Source: Verrucomicrobiales bacterium
Lineage (GTDB): Bacteria > Verrucomicrobiota > Verrucomicrobiia > Limisphaerales > JAYPXF01
Assembly: GCA_002715965.1 (NCBI GenBank)
Contig: PBAL01000076.1
Location: 1-64,000 of the forward strand
Direction of reading: 5' to 3'
DNA: 64,000 nt
Below are positions 1 to 9,392 of this stretch, in pieces. A program made the translations under genes and the position numbers. Position 1 is the stretch's first letter, and each line of letters opens with the position of its first letter. The notes beneath the pieces are model-generated. The model was not told where the DNA came from. It searched no databases and saw only the letters and a program-made list of their open reading frames with translations.

Positions 1-263
1 CACCGAAAGGATTCGGGCGCATCTCCGCACATTCCGGATCGTTCACCCATTCGCCTTCGACCATGAACTTGTGTTCATAGTCTGATGGTTCCAGGCTGAT
101 GGTGGTCTTCCACGCTCCGTTCTTGAGCTTGCGCATGTTTCGGGCGGCTTCTTCCCAGTCGGTGAAGTCACCAGCCAGTTTCACGCTTCCCGCATCGGGC
201 ACGGAGATCATGAAGGTTTCCTTGATCTTGGTGAATTCGTTCTTGGCTTTCTTTGTTGGCATA
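1..263 (-). CDS. Glycogen-binding (CBM48/AMPK1-CBM-like) domain protein, truncated at window edge
   Basis: Reverse-strand reading MPTKKAKNEFTKIKETFMISVPDAGSVKLAGDFTDWEEAARNMRKLKNGAWKTTISLEPSDYEHKFMVEGEWVNDPE; LAGDFTDW...YEHKFMVDGEW pattern typical of CBM48. Confidence 0.8.
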
Positions 264-473
264 CGCTGTGGGGTTGGTGGCCGGGTCAGTCCGAACCACA
301 TAAGCCGCCAGCGTTGCATACTTTCACGTCCCACGCAGTTTCGAGGGCAGGTCAAGGCACACAAATTTGCGCAACATTAAAGGAATTTACCCGTCGCGAT
401 CCGATTTGGCTTCAAATGCGTGGTGGGCAAACGCTTAAATCCCCGTCCTCTCGGGAACTCCCCGCGAATCAAC

Positions 474-1670
474 ATGTCTGCACCCATCAATGTCATTCTG
501 AAGCGCGGTGAAACCGAACGAATCGCGGCCGGCCATCCGTGGGTGAATGCCCGATCCGTGGATCGCCTGACGCGTGAGGCCAACGACGGTGATGTCGTGC
601 AGGTCAAAGATTACAAGAACCGTTTCCTCGGGATCGGACTCTACAACTCCAAGTCAAAGATTCGTGTTCGACTCCTCGGCCGCGAACGTCGGCCCATTGA
701 TGGCGAGTTCTTCAAGGAACGGATTGGCGCAGCGCTTGAGCACCGACGCCGACATCTTCCGGACGCGACGGCGTTTCGCGTCGTGAACGCCGAGAGTGAT
801 TTCCTCAGTGGGGTGATCATCGACAAGTATGGCGATGCGGTTGTGCTTCAGACTTCCTCCTTGGGAATGGATGTTCGCAAGGAGCACATCCTGGCCGCCA
901 TCCGTGGACTCCTCAATCCGAGCGCCATCGTCGAGCGTAATGACATGGCCTCACGCAAATTCGAGGGCTTGGAAGATGCCAATGGCGTGATCGAGGGCCA
1001 CGTCGATACTCCGCTCGAAATCGAGATGAACGGGATCAAGTTTGAGATCGACCTGATGGGCGGTCATAAGACCGGCGCATATCTCGATCAACAGGTCAAC
1101 TACCGTGCCACCGCGGAATTGATTGCCCGCACGCCAAACGCGCGCGTGCTTGATTGTTTTTCCTTCCACGGCGGCTTCGGATTGCACGCGGCCAAGGCAG
1201 GTGCAAAAGACGTGCTTGGCTTGGATCAAAGTGCCGATGCAATTGCGGTCGCTTCCCGCAATGCCACGGCCAACGGCCTCGATCTAAAGTTTGAGGCCGT
1301 CAACGTCTTTGACTGGTTGAAACAGAACACCCAGGCGAAGGGCACGGAACTGTATGATGCCATCATACTCGATCCTCCATCCTTCACCCGCAATCGTGCC
1401 TCAGTGAACGACGCCTTGCGCGGCTACAAGGAGATTCACGTCCGGGCGATGAAATTGCTCAAGCCGGGCGGTCTCCTGGTGACCTTCTGTTGCTCGCATC
1501 ACGTTGATGCCAATCTCTTTCACGCTGTTGCTCTGGACGCGGCGTTCGACACGCGACGCATGCTGAGACAAGTGGCATCCTTCACGCAGTCACCCGATCA
1601 TCCAATTCTCCCCGCGATTCCGGAGACGGAGTACCTGAAGGGATTCGCCTTCGAGGTACTAAAACGATGA
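474..1670 (+). CDS. rlmI: Class I SAM-dependent rRNA methyltransferase (PUA + RlmI-like)
   Basis: ORF 420..1670; start at MSAPINVILKRGETERIAAGHPWV; DCFSFHGGFGLHAAKAGA SAM motif, ILDPPSF, GGLLVTFCCSHH. Confidence 0.85.
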   Translation: MSAPINVILKRGETERIAAGHPWVNARSVDRLTREANDGDVVQVKDYKNRFLGIGLYNSKSKIRVRLLGRERRPIDGEFFKERIGAALEHRRRHLPDATAFRVVNAESDFLSGVIIDKYGDAVVLQTSSLGMDVRKEHILAAIRGLLNPSAIVERNDMASRKFEGLEDANGVIEGHVDTPLEIEMNGIKFEIDLMGGHKTGAYLDQQVNYRATAELIARTPNARVLDCFSFHGGFGLHAAKAGAKDVLGLDQSADAIAVASRNATANGLDLKFEAVNVFDWLKQNTQAKGTELYDAIILDPPSFTRNRASVNDALRGYKEIHVRAMKLLKPGGLLVTFCCSHHVDANLFHAVALDAAFDTRRMLRQVASFTQSPDHPILPAIPETEYLKGFAFEVLKR

Positions 1671-2701
1671 AGGAGTTTCACGAGAATTTCGATGCCACGT
1701 TTGCCGAAGTGAACGGAGTGGAACTCGTTTCTTCGTACGGCGATGCCTCAAGCGAGTATCAGGCGCTGAAGAAAAATGCTGCGCTTATCGATTTGAGTCC
1801 TCGCGGACGCCTCTGCCTGGTCGGCGAAGATCGCAGCAAGTTCCTTCATGGCCAGGTCACCAACGACATCAATTCGCTGGCACCTGGAACCGGGTGCTAC
1901 GCCCTGCTCGTGACGAACAAGGGCAAGGTCCAGGCAGATATGAACGTCTTCAACCTGGGTGAGGAACTTTTGCTGGACCTTGAACCAGGCGGATCAGCGT
2001 TTGTGACCGAGCGACTGGAGAACTACATCGTCGCGGATGATGTGGAGATCTGTGACGTGCAGGAACAATTTGGGTTATTGACAGTCCAGGGTCCCAAGGC
2101 GGCTGAAGCAATTGGGAAACTGAATCTCGATCTTCGACTACCCGATCAGGACTTTGGCAATTCTCACCTTGAAGACGCCACACTCGGCTCAATCTATATC
2201 GCCAACCATCCACGGCTGATGACCAGTGGCTTTGATCTGTTCGCGGAGACCGGATCACTGCCCGCGATTGCCGACAAGATGATCCAGGTCTTGAAGGAAC
2301 TCGGCGGCTGCGCTGCCGGCTGGGATGCACTCGAAACGTCGCGCATTGAAGCCGGAATTCCTCGCTGCGGACTGGACATGGACGAACGCAATCTGGCTCC
2401 AGAGGCCGGCGTGGAAGAACGTGCGATCAGCTATCGCAAAGGTTGCTACATCGGTCAGGAGGTATTGAACCGGCTGCACAACTTTGCCGACACGAAGAAG
2501 GCCTTGGTTCGGCTGGAACTCACCGCCCAGCTTGAACCCGGGACGCCTCTGCGCAGCGAGGACAAAAAGGTGGGCTATATCACATCCACAACAGCGCTGC
2601 CAGGCAGCGGTCGCATTGTTGGGTTGGGCTACGCGAAGAAGCCGAAGAACGAACCTGACACTAGATTTCAGGTAGATGGCGGGACGGCGCGCGTCCTCTG
2701 A
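1667..2701 (+). CDS. ygfZ: YgfZ/GcvT-domain folate-binding protein
   Basis: KFLHGQVTNDINSL and KGCYIGQEVLNR motifs (YgfZ signature KGCYxGQE); ATGA overlap with upstream gene. Confidence 0.85.
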   Translation: MKEFHENFDATFAEVNGVELVSSYGDASSEYQALKKNAALIDLSPRGRLCLVGEDRSKFLHGQVTNDINSLAPGTGCYALLVTNKGKVQADMNVFNLGEELLLDLEPGGSAFVTERLENYIVADDVEICDVQEQFGLLTVQGPKAAEAIGKLNLDLRLPDQDFGNSHLEDATLGSIYIANHPRLMTSGFDLFAETGSLPAIADKMIQVLKELGGCAAGWDALETSRIEAGIPRCGLDMDERNLAPEAGVEERAISYRKGCYIGQEVLNRLHNFADTKKALVRLELTAQLEPGTPLRSEDKKVGYITSTTALPGSGRIVGLGYAKKPKNEPDTRFQVDGGTARVL

Positions 2702-2751
2702 TTCACACACTTTTCTTTGACGAACGCCTCGCGCTATGCGGAGCTATCCGC

Positions 2752-5697
2752 ATGCGAATTTCCCTTCTCACCATCGGGGTCTGTCTGCTCGTGACAACCC
2801 CGCTCCGCGGGGCAGAACTGAAGGTCACCGCGGAACAGATGCCGCGCGTACCCGCGACTGAACCCAAAGATGCGTTGAAGACGTTTGAGGTGCGTGATGG
2901 CTTCCGCCTGGAACTTGCCGCGCATGAACCGCGCGTGATCGATCCGATCACCATGTGCTTTGACGAACGTGGACGCCTCTTTGTCGTGGAAATGATCGAC
3001 TACTCCGAACGCCGGGAAGAGAACCCGCACCTCGGACGCATTCGGATGTTGGAGGATCGCGACGGCGACGGCGTGTTCGAGAAAGCAACGGTTTATGCAA
3101 AGCACCTGCCATGGCCGTCCGCGATGGTCTGTTACGGCGGGGGCTTGTTCGTCGGTGCCACTCCCGATGTCTGGTGGTTCAAGGACACAAATGGCGACGG
3201 CAAGGCGGATGAACGGAAGGTGGTGTTCAATGGTTTTGCTGCCGGTCAGAGCCGCTTGAACGTGCAGGGTTTGTTCAACAGCTTTCAGTTTGGCCTGGAT
3301 AACCGCATCCACGGCACGGCCAGTTCGATGGGGGGCAAGGTGAAGCGGCCCGGTGATCCGGATTCCAAGGCGGTCACTTTGCGTCGCGCCGATTTCAGCT
3401 TTGATCCGCGCACGCATGAGTTTCGCTTGGAAACCGGTGGCGGCCAATACGGCATGAGCTTTGACAACGAAGGGCGCAAGTTCACCTGCAGCAACTCCTC
3501 CCACGCGCAGGCGGTGATGTATGACTACCATTACCAGGGACGGAACAAGTTCTACGCCATGCCGACACCACGTGTGGGTATCGCGGTCGATGGCGGGGCG
3601 GCCGAGGTGTATCGGATCAGCCCGGACGAGCCGTGGCGCGTGATCCGTACGCGCTGGCGCATCAGCGGTGTGGTTCGTGGAATGGTGGAAGGTGGAGGTC
3701 GAGTATCGGGCTACTTTACCGGAGCGACCGGGATCACAATGTATCGCGGGAATGCGTATGGCTCCGGCTTCGTGAACAATCTCTTCGTCGGTGATGCGGG
3801 TGGAAATCTCGTCCACCGCAAACAGGTCGATTTCAACGGAGTCGAACGCAGCGCGCGTCGTCCGGATGGGGAAGAGAAACGCGAGTTCATCGCCTCGACC
3901 GACAACTGGTTCCGTCCCGTGCACTTTGCCAATGGCCCCGACGGCTGCCTTTACATCGCCGACATGTATCGGGAAACGATCGAGCATCCCTGGTCCATTC
4001 CCGAAGAGATCAAGAAATTCACCGACCTGAACAGCGGCAACGACCGCGGCCGGATCTATCGGATCGCGCCCAAGTCGTTCAAGTATCAGAAGCCGTTGAC
4101 CTTCGAAAATGCCTCGACCACCGACCTCGTTCGCGCGCTCGATCACGACAACGCCTGGCAACGTGAAACCGCAGCGCGCCTCCTCTTCGAACGTCAGGAT
4201 CGAAAGGCAATTGGCGGGCTCTATGACGTGGTGATGAACTCCGCCAGACCGTTGTCACGGATGCATGCCCTGTATGCGCTCCAGGGCCTCGATGGATTGA
4301 AGCAGGGAATTCTCCTTCGCGCCTTGCAGGACAAGGACGAACGCGTTCGCGCCCACGCCATCAAGTTGTCGGAGGGACTTGTCTCCGGCGAGAACGCGAA
4401 CACTGCGATCGTCGATCAATTGAGTTCCATGGGAAGCGATCCCTCGGCAAAGACCCGATTCCAACTCGCGCTCACTTTGTCGTTGGTGGATTCGCGAGAT
4501 CGATTGAAGGCGCTTGCGCAGATTCTGGAAAAGGACGCGGATAGCCGTTGGATTCAAGGCGCGGCGCTCAACGCAGTACGTGGGAATGCCGGACAACTAT
4601 TCGCGCTGCACGCCGGTGGAAAAGCAGACAGAGCAACCCTGGCATCACTTGCCGGCATGATCGGAGCGCTGGGCGATACCTCCGGTGCACAGGCGGTGAT
4701 TCAATACGCAGTGCGATCCAAGAGCGAAAGCACGTCTGTTTCTCTTCTGTCGTCACTCAATCAAGGGCTGCGAAGGAAGCGGCTCACCCTCGCGAAAGTC
4801 GATACCGGTGGCATGCTGGCTCCATTGATTGAATCTGCCCGCAGGACTGCTGCAGACAAGAAGGTATCTGCATCCCGGCGAGGCTCTGCGGTGCGGTTGC
4901 TCGCAGTGCTTGGTTACTCGGGGGCGCGGGACACGTTGCTCCCTCTCATCGGTGACAAGCAGGTGGGTGCGACGGTGCTGGGAATCATGCTGGCGTTCTC
5001 CGATTCGAAAGTCGCCAGCGATTTGCTGCAGGCCTGGCCGTCGCTTGGTGCTGACGCAAAAGAACGAATCGTGGCGAGCCTCGTTTCGAACTACACCCGC
5101 GCCACCATGCTTTTGAAGCAGATCAAGGTCGGGAATGTAAAACCCGATGCCCTGAATACCCAGCAGATCCAATCGCTTCGAACCAGTCGATCCAGTTCTG
5201 TCCGCAACCTGGCCGTCGAAGTGTTTGGCCAACAGGAAAAGCTGGCCATGGAGAAACTCATGAAGCTCTACAAACCGAGCCTGACCATCCCGGGCGACGC
5301 GGCAATAGGCGTGGAGATCTACAAACTGCGTTGCGCAACTTGTCATCGCGCGAACGGCCAAGGGCATCTGCTCGGTCCCGACATGGTGACCATCAAGAAT
5401 TCCGGACGCGAAAAGCTCCTGTTGAACATCCTCAATCCGAACGCCGAAGTCGCCCCGCAATACATGGCCTTCAACGTGGATACCTCGGACGACTTCAGCT
5501 ACACGGCGGTGATCGCGAACGAGACCCCCACGCACATCACTCTGCGCATGGCCAACGGAATCGAGCCGACACTGGTTCGCACCAAGGTCCGTGGCATGAA
5601 GAGCAGCGGAAAATCCCTCATGCCCGAAGAACTCCACAAGGATCTCTCGGCAGAACAGATGGCCGACCTACTCGCATTCATCGAAGCGGCGCGGTGA
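2752..5697 (+). CDS. PVC-type heme-binding CxxCH protein (beta-propeller dehydrogenase domain + HEAT repeats + cytochrome c)
   Basis: Signal peptide, GFRLELAAHEPRVIDPITMCFDERGRLFVVEMIDY, HEAT-like central region, C-terminal CATCHRANGQGHLLGPD. Confidence 0.9.
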   Translation: MRISLLTIGVCLLVTTPLRGAELKVTAEQMPRVPATEPKDALKTFEVRDGFRLELAAHEPRVIDPITMCFDERGRLFVVEMIDYSERREENPHLGRIRMLEDRDGDGVFEKATVYAKHLPWPSAMVCYGGGLFVGATPDVWWFKDTNGDGKADERKVVFNGFAAGQSRLNVQGLFNSFQFGLDNRIHGTASSMGGKVKRPGDPDSKAVTLRRADFSFDPRTHEFRLETGGGQYGMSFDNEGRKFTCSNSSHAQAVMYDYHYQGRNKFYAMPTPRVGIAVDGGAAEVYRISPDEPWRVIRTRWRISGVVRGMVEGGGRVSGYFTGATGITMYRGNAYGSGFVNNLFVGDAGGNLVHRKQVDFNGVERSARRPDGEEKREFIASTDNWFRPVHFANGPDGCLYIADMYRETIEHPWSIPEEIKKFTDLNSGNDRGRIYRIAPKSFKYQKPLTFENASTTDLVRALDHDNAWQRETAARLLFERQDRKAIGGLYDVVMNSARPLSRMHALYALQGLDGLKQGILLRALQDKDERVRAHAIKLSEGLVSGENANTAIVDQLSSMGSDPSAKTRFQLALTLSLVDSRDRLKALAQILEKDADSRWIQGAALNAVRGNAGQLFALHAGGKADRATLASLAGMIGALGDTSGAQAVIQYAVRSKSESTSVSLLSSLNQGLRRKRLTLAKVDTGGMLAPLIESARRTAADKKVSASRRGSAVRLLAVLGYSGARDTLLPLIGDKQVGATVLGIMLAFSDSKVASDLLQAWPSLGADAKERIVASLVSNYTRATMLLKQIKVGNVKPDALNTQQIQSLRTSRSSSVRNLAVEVFGQQEKLAMEKLMKLYKPSLTIPGDAAIGVEIYKLRCATCHRANGQGHLLGPDMVTIKNSGREKLLLNILNPNAEVAPQYMAFNVDTSDDFSYTAVIANETPTHITLRMANGIEPTLVRTKVRGMKSSGKSLMPEELHKDLSAEQMADLLAFIEAAR

Positions 5698-5883
5698 GAA
5701 GATTGGTTAAAGGTAAATGGTGAAAGGGGCGCAAGCGCCCTCCGATTCAACCCTTCAACCCTCCAATCGTTTAACCTTCCAACCAACTTCCCCTTGCGCG
5801 ATCACCCGATGGGTGATTACTTCCCGCTCCTTTTTTGACGGGAGGATTGAGCCACGATCGGCCTCAAGCACTACGGAATAGAA

Positions 5884-7278
5884 ATGAAGACGAAAGACCT
5901 GCTGTCCCTCGGCGTGCCGATGGGTGAACCGGTGAAGAAGGCGGCTGATTTCATCGCTGACTTTGTGCTGGCAGGTGGCGACAAGGAACGGATCCGCGAT
6001 GAAGTGGAAGCCATCCTTGGCGATCCCGGATCGTTCACCGATGACGAACTACGTGGCGAGTTTGCGAATGCAGCTCTGAATGCGCCGCCGGTAACCCGGA
6101 AGGAACCGGCGCCATATCGCCAATGGGGCGAAGGACTTGAAGAACAGGCCGTCGAGCAGATGGAGAATGCCTGCCGTCTGCCGGTTACGGTTGCCGGCGC
6201 CCTGATGCCGGACGCGCACGTGGGCTATGGCCTTCCGATTGGCGGAGTGCTCGCAACGGAGAATGCAGTCATCCCTTATGCCGTCGGCGTTGATATCGCC
6301 TGCCGAATGAAGATGACGGTCCTCGACCTTCCCATTGATCACCTCGAGAAGAAGGAGGACAAGCTGATCCGCGCACTTGAAAACGAGACACGCTTCGGAA
6401 TCGGCGCGTCTTTCAAGAAGCGTCGTGACCACGACGTGATGGACGAGGATTGGAACGTCACCCCGATCACGAAGAAGTTTCGAGACAAGGCATGGTCTCA
6501 GCTCGGGACCAGCGGAAGCGGCAACCACTTTGTGGAATTCGGCCGCTACACGCAGGCTGAGGATTCTCCGGAACTCCGTGCGGGCACCTACGTTGCGCTC
6601 TTGAGCCACAGCGGCAGCCGTGGAACGGGCGCACAAGTGTGCAATCACTACAGCCGCATTGCGATGGACGAACACGCCGAGCTGCCACGTGAGTTGATCC
6701 ACCTTGCCTGGCTGGGCCTGGATTCCTCGGCTGGAGCCGAGTATTGGGAAGGCATGAACCTGATGGGGCGCTACGCTGCGGCCAACCACGCCTGCATCCA
6801 CCGTCACGTGGCGGAGCACCTCGGTGTCGGAGTCCTCTTTGATCTCGAGAACCACCACAACTTTGCGTGGAAGGAATCGCACATGGTCGATGGTGAGCGT
6901 CGTGAAATGATCGTGCATCGCAAGGGCGCGACGCCCGCCGGCGATGGAGTGATGGGAATCATTCCGGGTTCCATGGCCACGCCTGGATTTGTGGTGCGCG
7001 GCAAGGGAAGCACACCTTCACTCGAGTCTGCATCACACGGCGCCGGTCGCGTGATGAGCCGCAAGAAGGCTTCGAAGAAGTTCAAGTGGTCGGACGTGGA
7101 CAAGGTCCTCAAAGATCGCGGTGTGAAACTGATCTCCGCCGGGCTCGACGAGGTGCCGGGTGTTTACAAGAACATCCACGAAGTCATGCTGGCACAGACC
7201 GACCTGGTGGAGGTCGTGGGCCAGTTTGATCCGAAGCTGGTCAAGATGGCGCCACATGGTGAGCGTCCGGAGGATTGA
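5884..7278 (+). CDS. RtcB family protein (RNA ligase family)
   Basis: MPDAHVGYGLPIGGVLA, GVDIACRMKM, GTSGSGNHFVEFG, HSGSRGTGAQVCNHY, GSMATPGFVVRGKG. Confidence 0.9.
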   Translation: MKTKDLLSLGVPMGEPVKKAADFIADFVLAGGDKERIRDEVEAILGDPGSFTDDELRGEFANAALNAPPVTRKEPAPYRQWGEGLEEQAVEQMENACRLPVTVAGALMPDAHVGYGLPIGGVLATENAVIPYAVGVDIACRMKMTVLDLPIDHLEKKEDKLIRALENETRFGIGASFKKRRDHDVMDEDWNVTPITKKFRDKAWSQLGTSGSGNHFVEFGRYTQAEDSPELRAGTYVALLSHSGSRGTGAQVCNHYSRIAMDEHAELPRELIHLAWLGLDSSAGAEYWEGMNLMGRYAAANHACIHRHVAEHLGVGVLFDLENHHNFAWKESHMVDGERREMIVHRKGATPAGDGVMGIIPGSMATPGFVVRGKGSTPSLESASHGAGRVMSRKKASKKFKWSDVDKVLKDRGVKLISAGLDEVPGVYKNIHEVMLAQTDLVEVVGQFDPKLVKMAPHGERPED

Positions 7279-7592
7279 GTGGGAGATGGAAGTTGGAAGT
7301 TGGAAGGCCGATCCCGTATTCAGCCCGGACTGACGAAGGAGGCCTGAGTGTATTGAAGAGTTTAATGAGGGCTGAAAGCCTGATCCATAAGGGATCATAA
7401 ATACATTCTTATGAATCGGTCCTTCAGACTTCCACAAACTGAGCGACAGGTTCCCAGGCATTCTTCAGGTCGGACTGGGCTGTTATCAGGCCGGCCCGTT
7501 TGGCCTGAATTGATTCTTCATCGCCCGCATACTTGGCAGGCACCTGATATTGCCCGGCGCTTTTGCTTCCTCGTAGGCTTCCCGCATCAGCG

Positions 7593-8579
7593 ATGAAGGC
7601 ACTGGTCACAGGCAGTTCCGGGCACCTTGGTGAAGCATTGGTTCGAGTGCTTCGCAGGCAGGGCGAAGATGTTTGCAGCATCGATCTGCTGGAATCGCCA
7701 TTTACCACAGCCACAGGTTCCATTCTGGATCGCGATCTGGTGGAGGAATGCATGGAGGGCGTGGATGCTGTGTTTCATTCTGCCACGCTGCACAAGCCCC
7801 ACGTCGGCACGCATTCCAAGCGAGAGTTCGTCGGCACCAACATCACCGGAACGCTGACGCTATTGGAAGCCGCTGTGCGAGCGGGCGTGAAGGCGTTCAT
7901 TTACACCAGCACCACGAGTGTGTTTGGTGATGCCATGAAGCCAGGCCCGGATGATCCCTCGGTCTGGGTCACGGAGGATATCGATCCCGTTCCCAAGAAC
8001 ATCTACGGCGTCACCAAAGCTGCTGCGGAGGACCTGTGCCATCTCTTCCATCGACGGCACGGGTTGCCGTGTATCGCTTTGCGAACCTCTCGCTTCTTTC
8101 CGGAAGAGGATGACGATGCTTCAAAGCGGGAGTCTTTCGATCCGGACAATCTCAAGGTGATCGAATATCTCCATCGACGCGCGGATATCGACGACATGGT
8201 CAGCGCACATCTCGCAGCGGCAAACCGGGCAGCCGCCATTGGCTTTGGCTGCTTCATCATCAGCGCCACCACGCCTTTCGATCAATCGCACCTGAGAGAT
8301 CTGCGTGGCAATGCCGGCTCGATCGTTCGCGAGCTGGTTCCGGATGTTCACGATGTCTTTGAATCACGCGGCTGGAAAATCCCGAACGACATCGGTCGCG
8401 TTTATGTGAATGAGGCTGCGCGCCAACACTTGGGGTGGGCTCCAAATTACGACTTTGCCCAAATCATTCAGCGATTGGCCGGAGGTGGAGACTACCGAAG
8501 TGACCTGACAAGGCAGGTGGGAGTGAAAGGATATCACGCTGAGACATTCGCGAACGGTCCGTATCCGGTGACCGACTGA
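7593..8579 (+). CDS. NAD-dependent epimerase/dehydratase family protein
   Basis: MKALVTGSSGHLGEALVRVL Rossmann motif; YGVTKAAAE catalytic YxxxK. Confidence 0.9.
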   Translation: MKALVTGSSGHLGEALVRVLRRQGEDVCSIDLLESPFTTATGSILDRDLVEECMEGVDAVFHSATLHKPHVGTHSKREFVGTNITGTLTLLEAAVRAGVKAFIYTSTTSVFGDAMKPGPDDPSVWVTEDIDPVPKNIYGVTKAAAEDLCHLFHRRHGLPCIALRTSRFFPEEDDDASKRESFDPDNLKVIEYLHRRADIDDMVSAHLAAANRAAAIGFGCFIISATTPFDQSHLRDLRGNAGSIVRELVPDVHDVFESRGWKIPNDIGRVYVNEAARQHLGWAPNYDFAQIIQRLAGGGDYRSDLTRQVGVKGYHAETFANGPYPVTD

Positions 8580-8637
8580 GCCCACGGAATCGGTTTACTC
8601 GATAGCCGAACCGACAACTGGCGTCCGGTCAGCTGAA

Positions 8638-9387
8638 TCACGAATGCTGCCAACCGCGGTCGGCCAGAATTTCCTGGCCAGTGACAGCACTGCTGAGAGA
8701 ACTCGCGAGGAACACGGCAACATTTGCGATCTCACGTGGTTGCAGCAGGGTGGCGATGCATTGCCGTTCGCGCAGCATGCGTTTGATTTTCGGCGTTACG
8801 AATTGCTTCAACTGACGATCCGTCATGATCCATCCGGGCGAGATGGTGTTCACCCGGATGCCTTTGGGACCCAGCTCGCGCGCGAGGGAACGAGTGAAGG
8901 ATATGATGCCACCTTTACTGGCCACGTAGGCGGTCATTTCAGGTGGTGCGTTGTGGAAGGTGATGCTGCTGAAGTTGATGATCGACGATCCCTTCGGCAT
9001 GTGCTCGTTGGCCGCACGGCTGGTCAGAAAACAGGAACGAAGATTGCGGGCGATCAAGGTGTCCCAATCGTGGACCGACATGTCATTCAGGGGAATGCGT
9101 GGATCACAGGCCGCGTTGTTGATCAGGACATCGATGCGACCGTGCGTCTTGGCGACCGCGGCAATCCAGCTGTTGACCTGCCTTTCCTTCAACAGATCGA
9201 CCTTTCGAAACAGTGGCTGCCTGTCGTTCCCGGCGCAGACTGATTCAGCCGCTACAACATCAACGTCGCAGAAGCAGACTTGAGCACCTTGCGCGGTGAA
9301 CGCCTTCACCATCGAGGCGCCAATGCCATTGGCACCTCCGGAGATGATTACGACCTTGTCCTTCAGGTCGTGGAAAGTCGCTTCCAT
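8638..9387 (-). CDS. SDR family oxidoreductase
   Basis: DKVVIISGGANGIGASMVKAF, NNAACDPR, YVASKGGIISFTRSLARELGPKGIRVNTISPG. Confidence 0.92.
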   Translation of the reverse strand: MEATFHDLKDKVVIISGGANGIGASMVKAFTAQGAQVCFCDVDVVAAESVCAGNDRQPLFRKVDLLKERQVNSWIAAVAKTHGRIDVLINNAACDPRIPLNDMSVHDWDTLIARNLRSCFLTSRAANEHMPKGSSIINFSSITFHNAPPEMTAYVASKGGIISFTRSLARELGPKGIRVNTISPGWIMTDRQLKQFVTPKIKRMLRERQCIATLLQPREIANVAVFLASSLSSAVTGQEILADRGWQHS

Positions 9388-9392
9388 GCGGA

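Noticed and set aside
2734-4161. 475-aa minus-strand ORF opposite the PVC-type gene
   Set aside because: Mirror frame of a high-GC gene with clear motifs on the + strand; no recognisable domain on the antisense reading.
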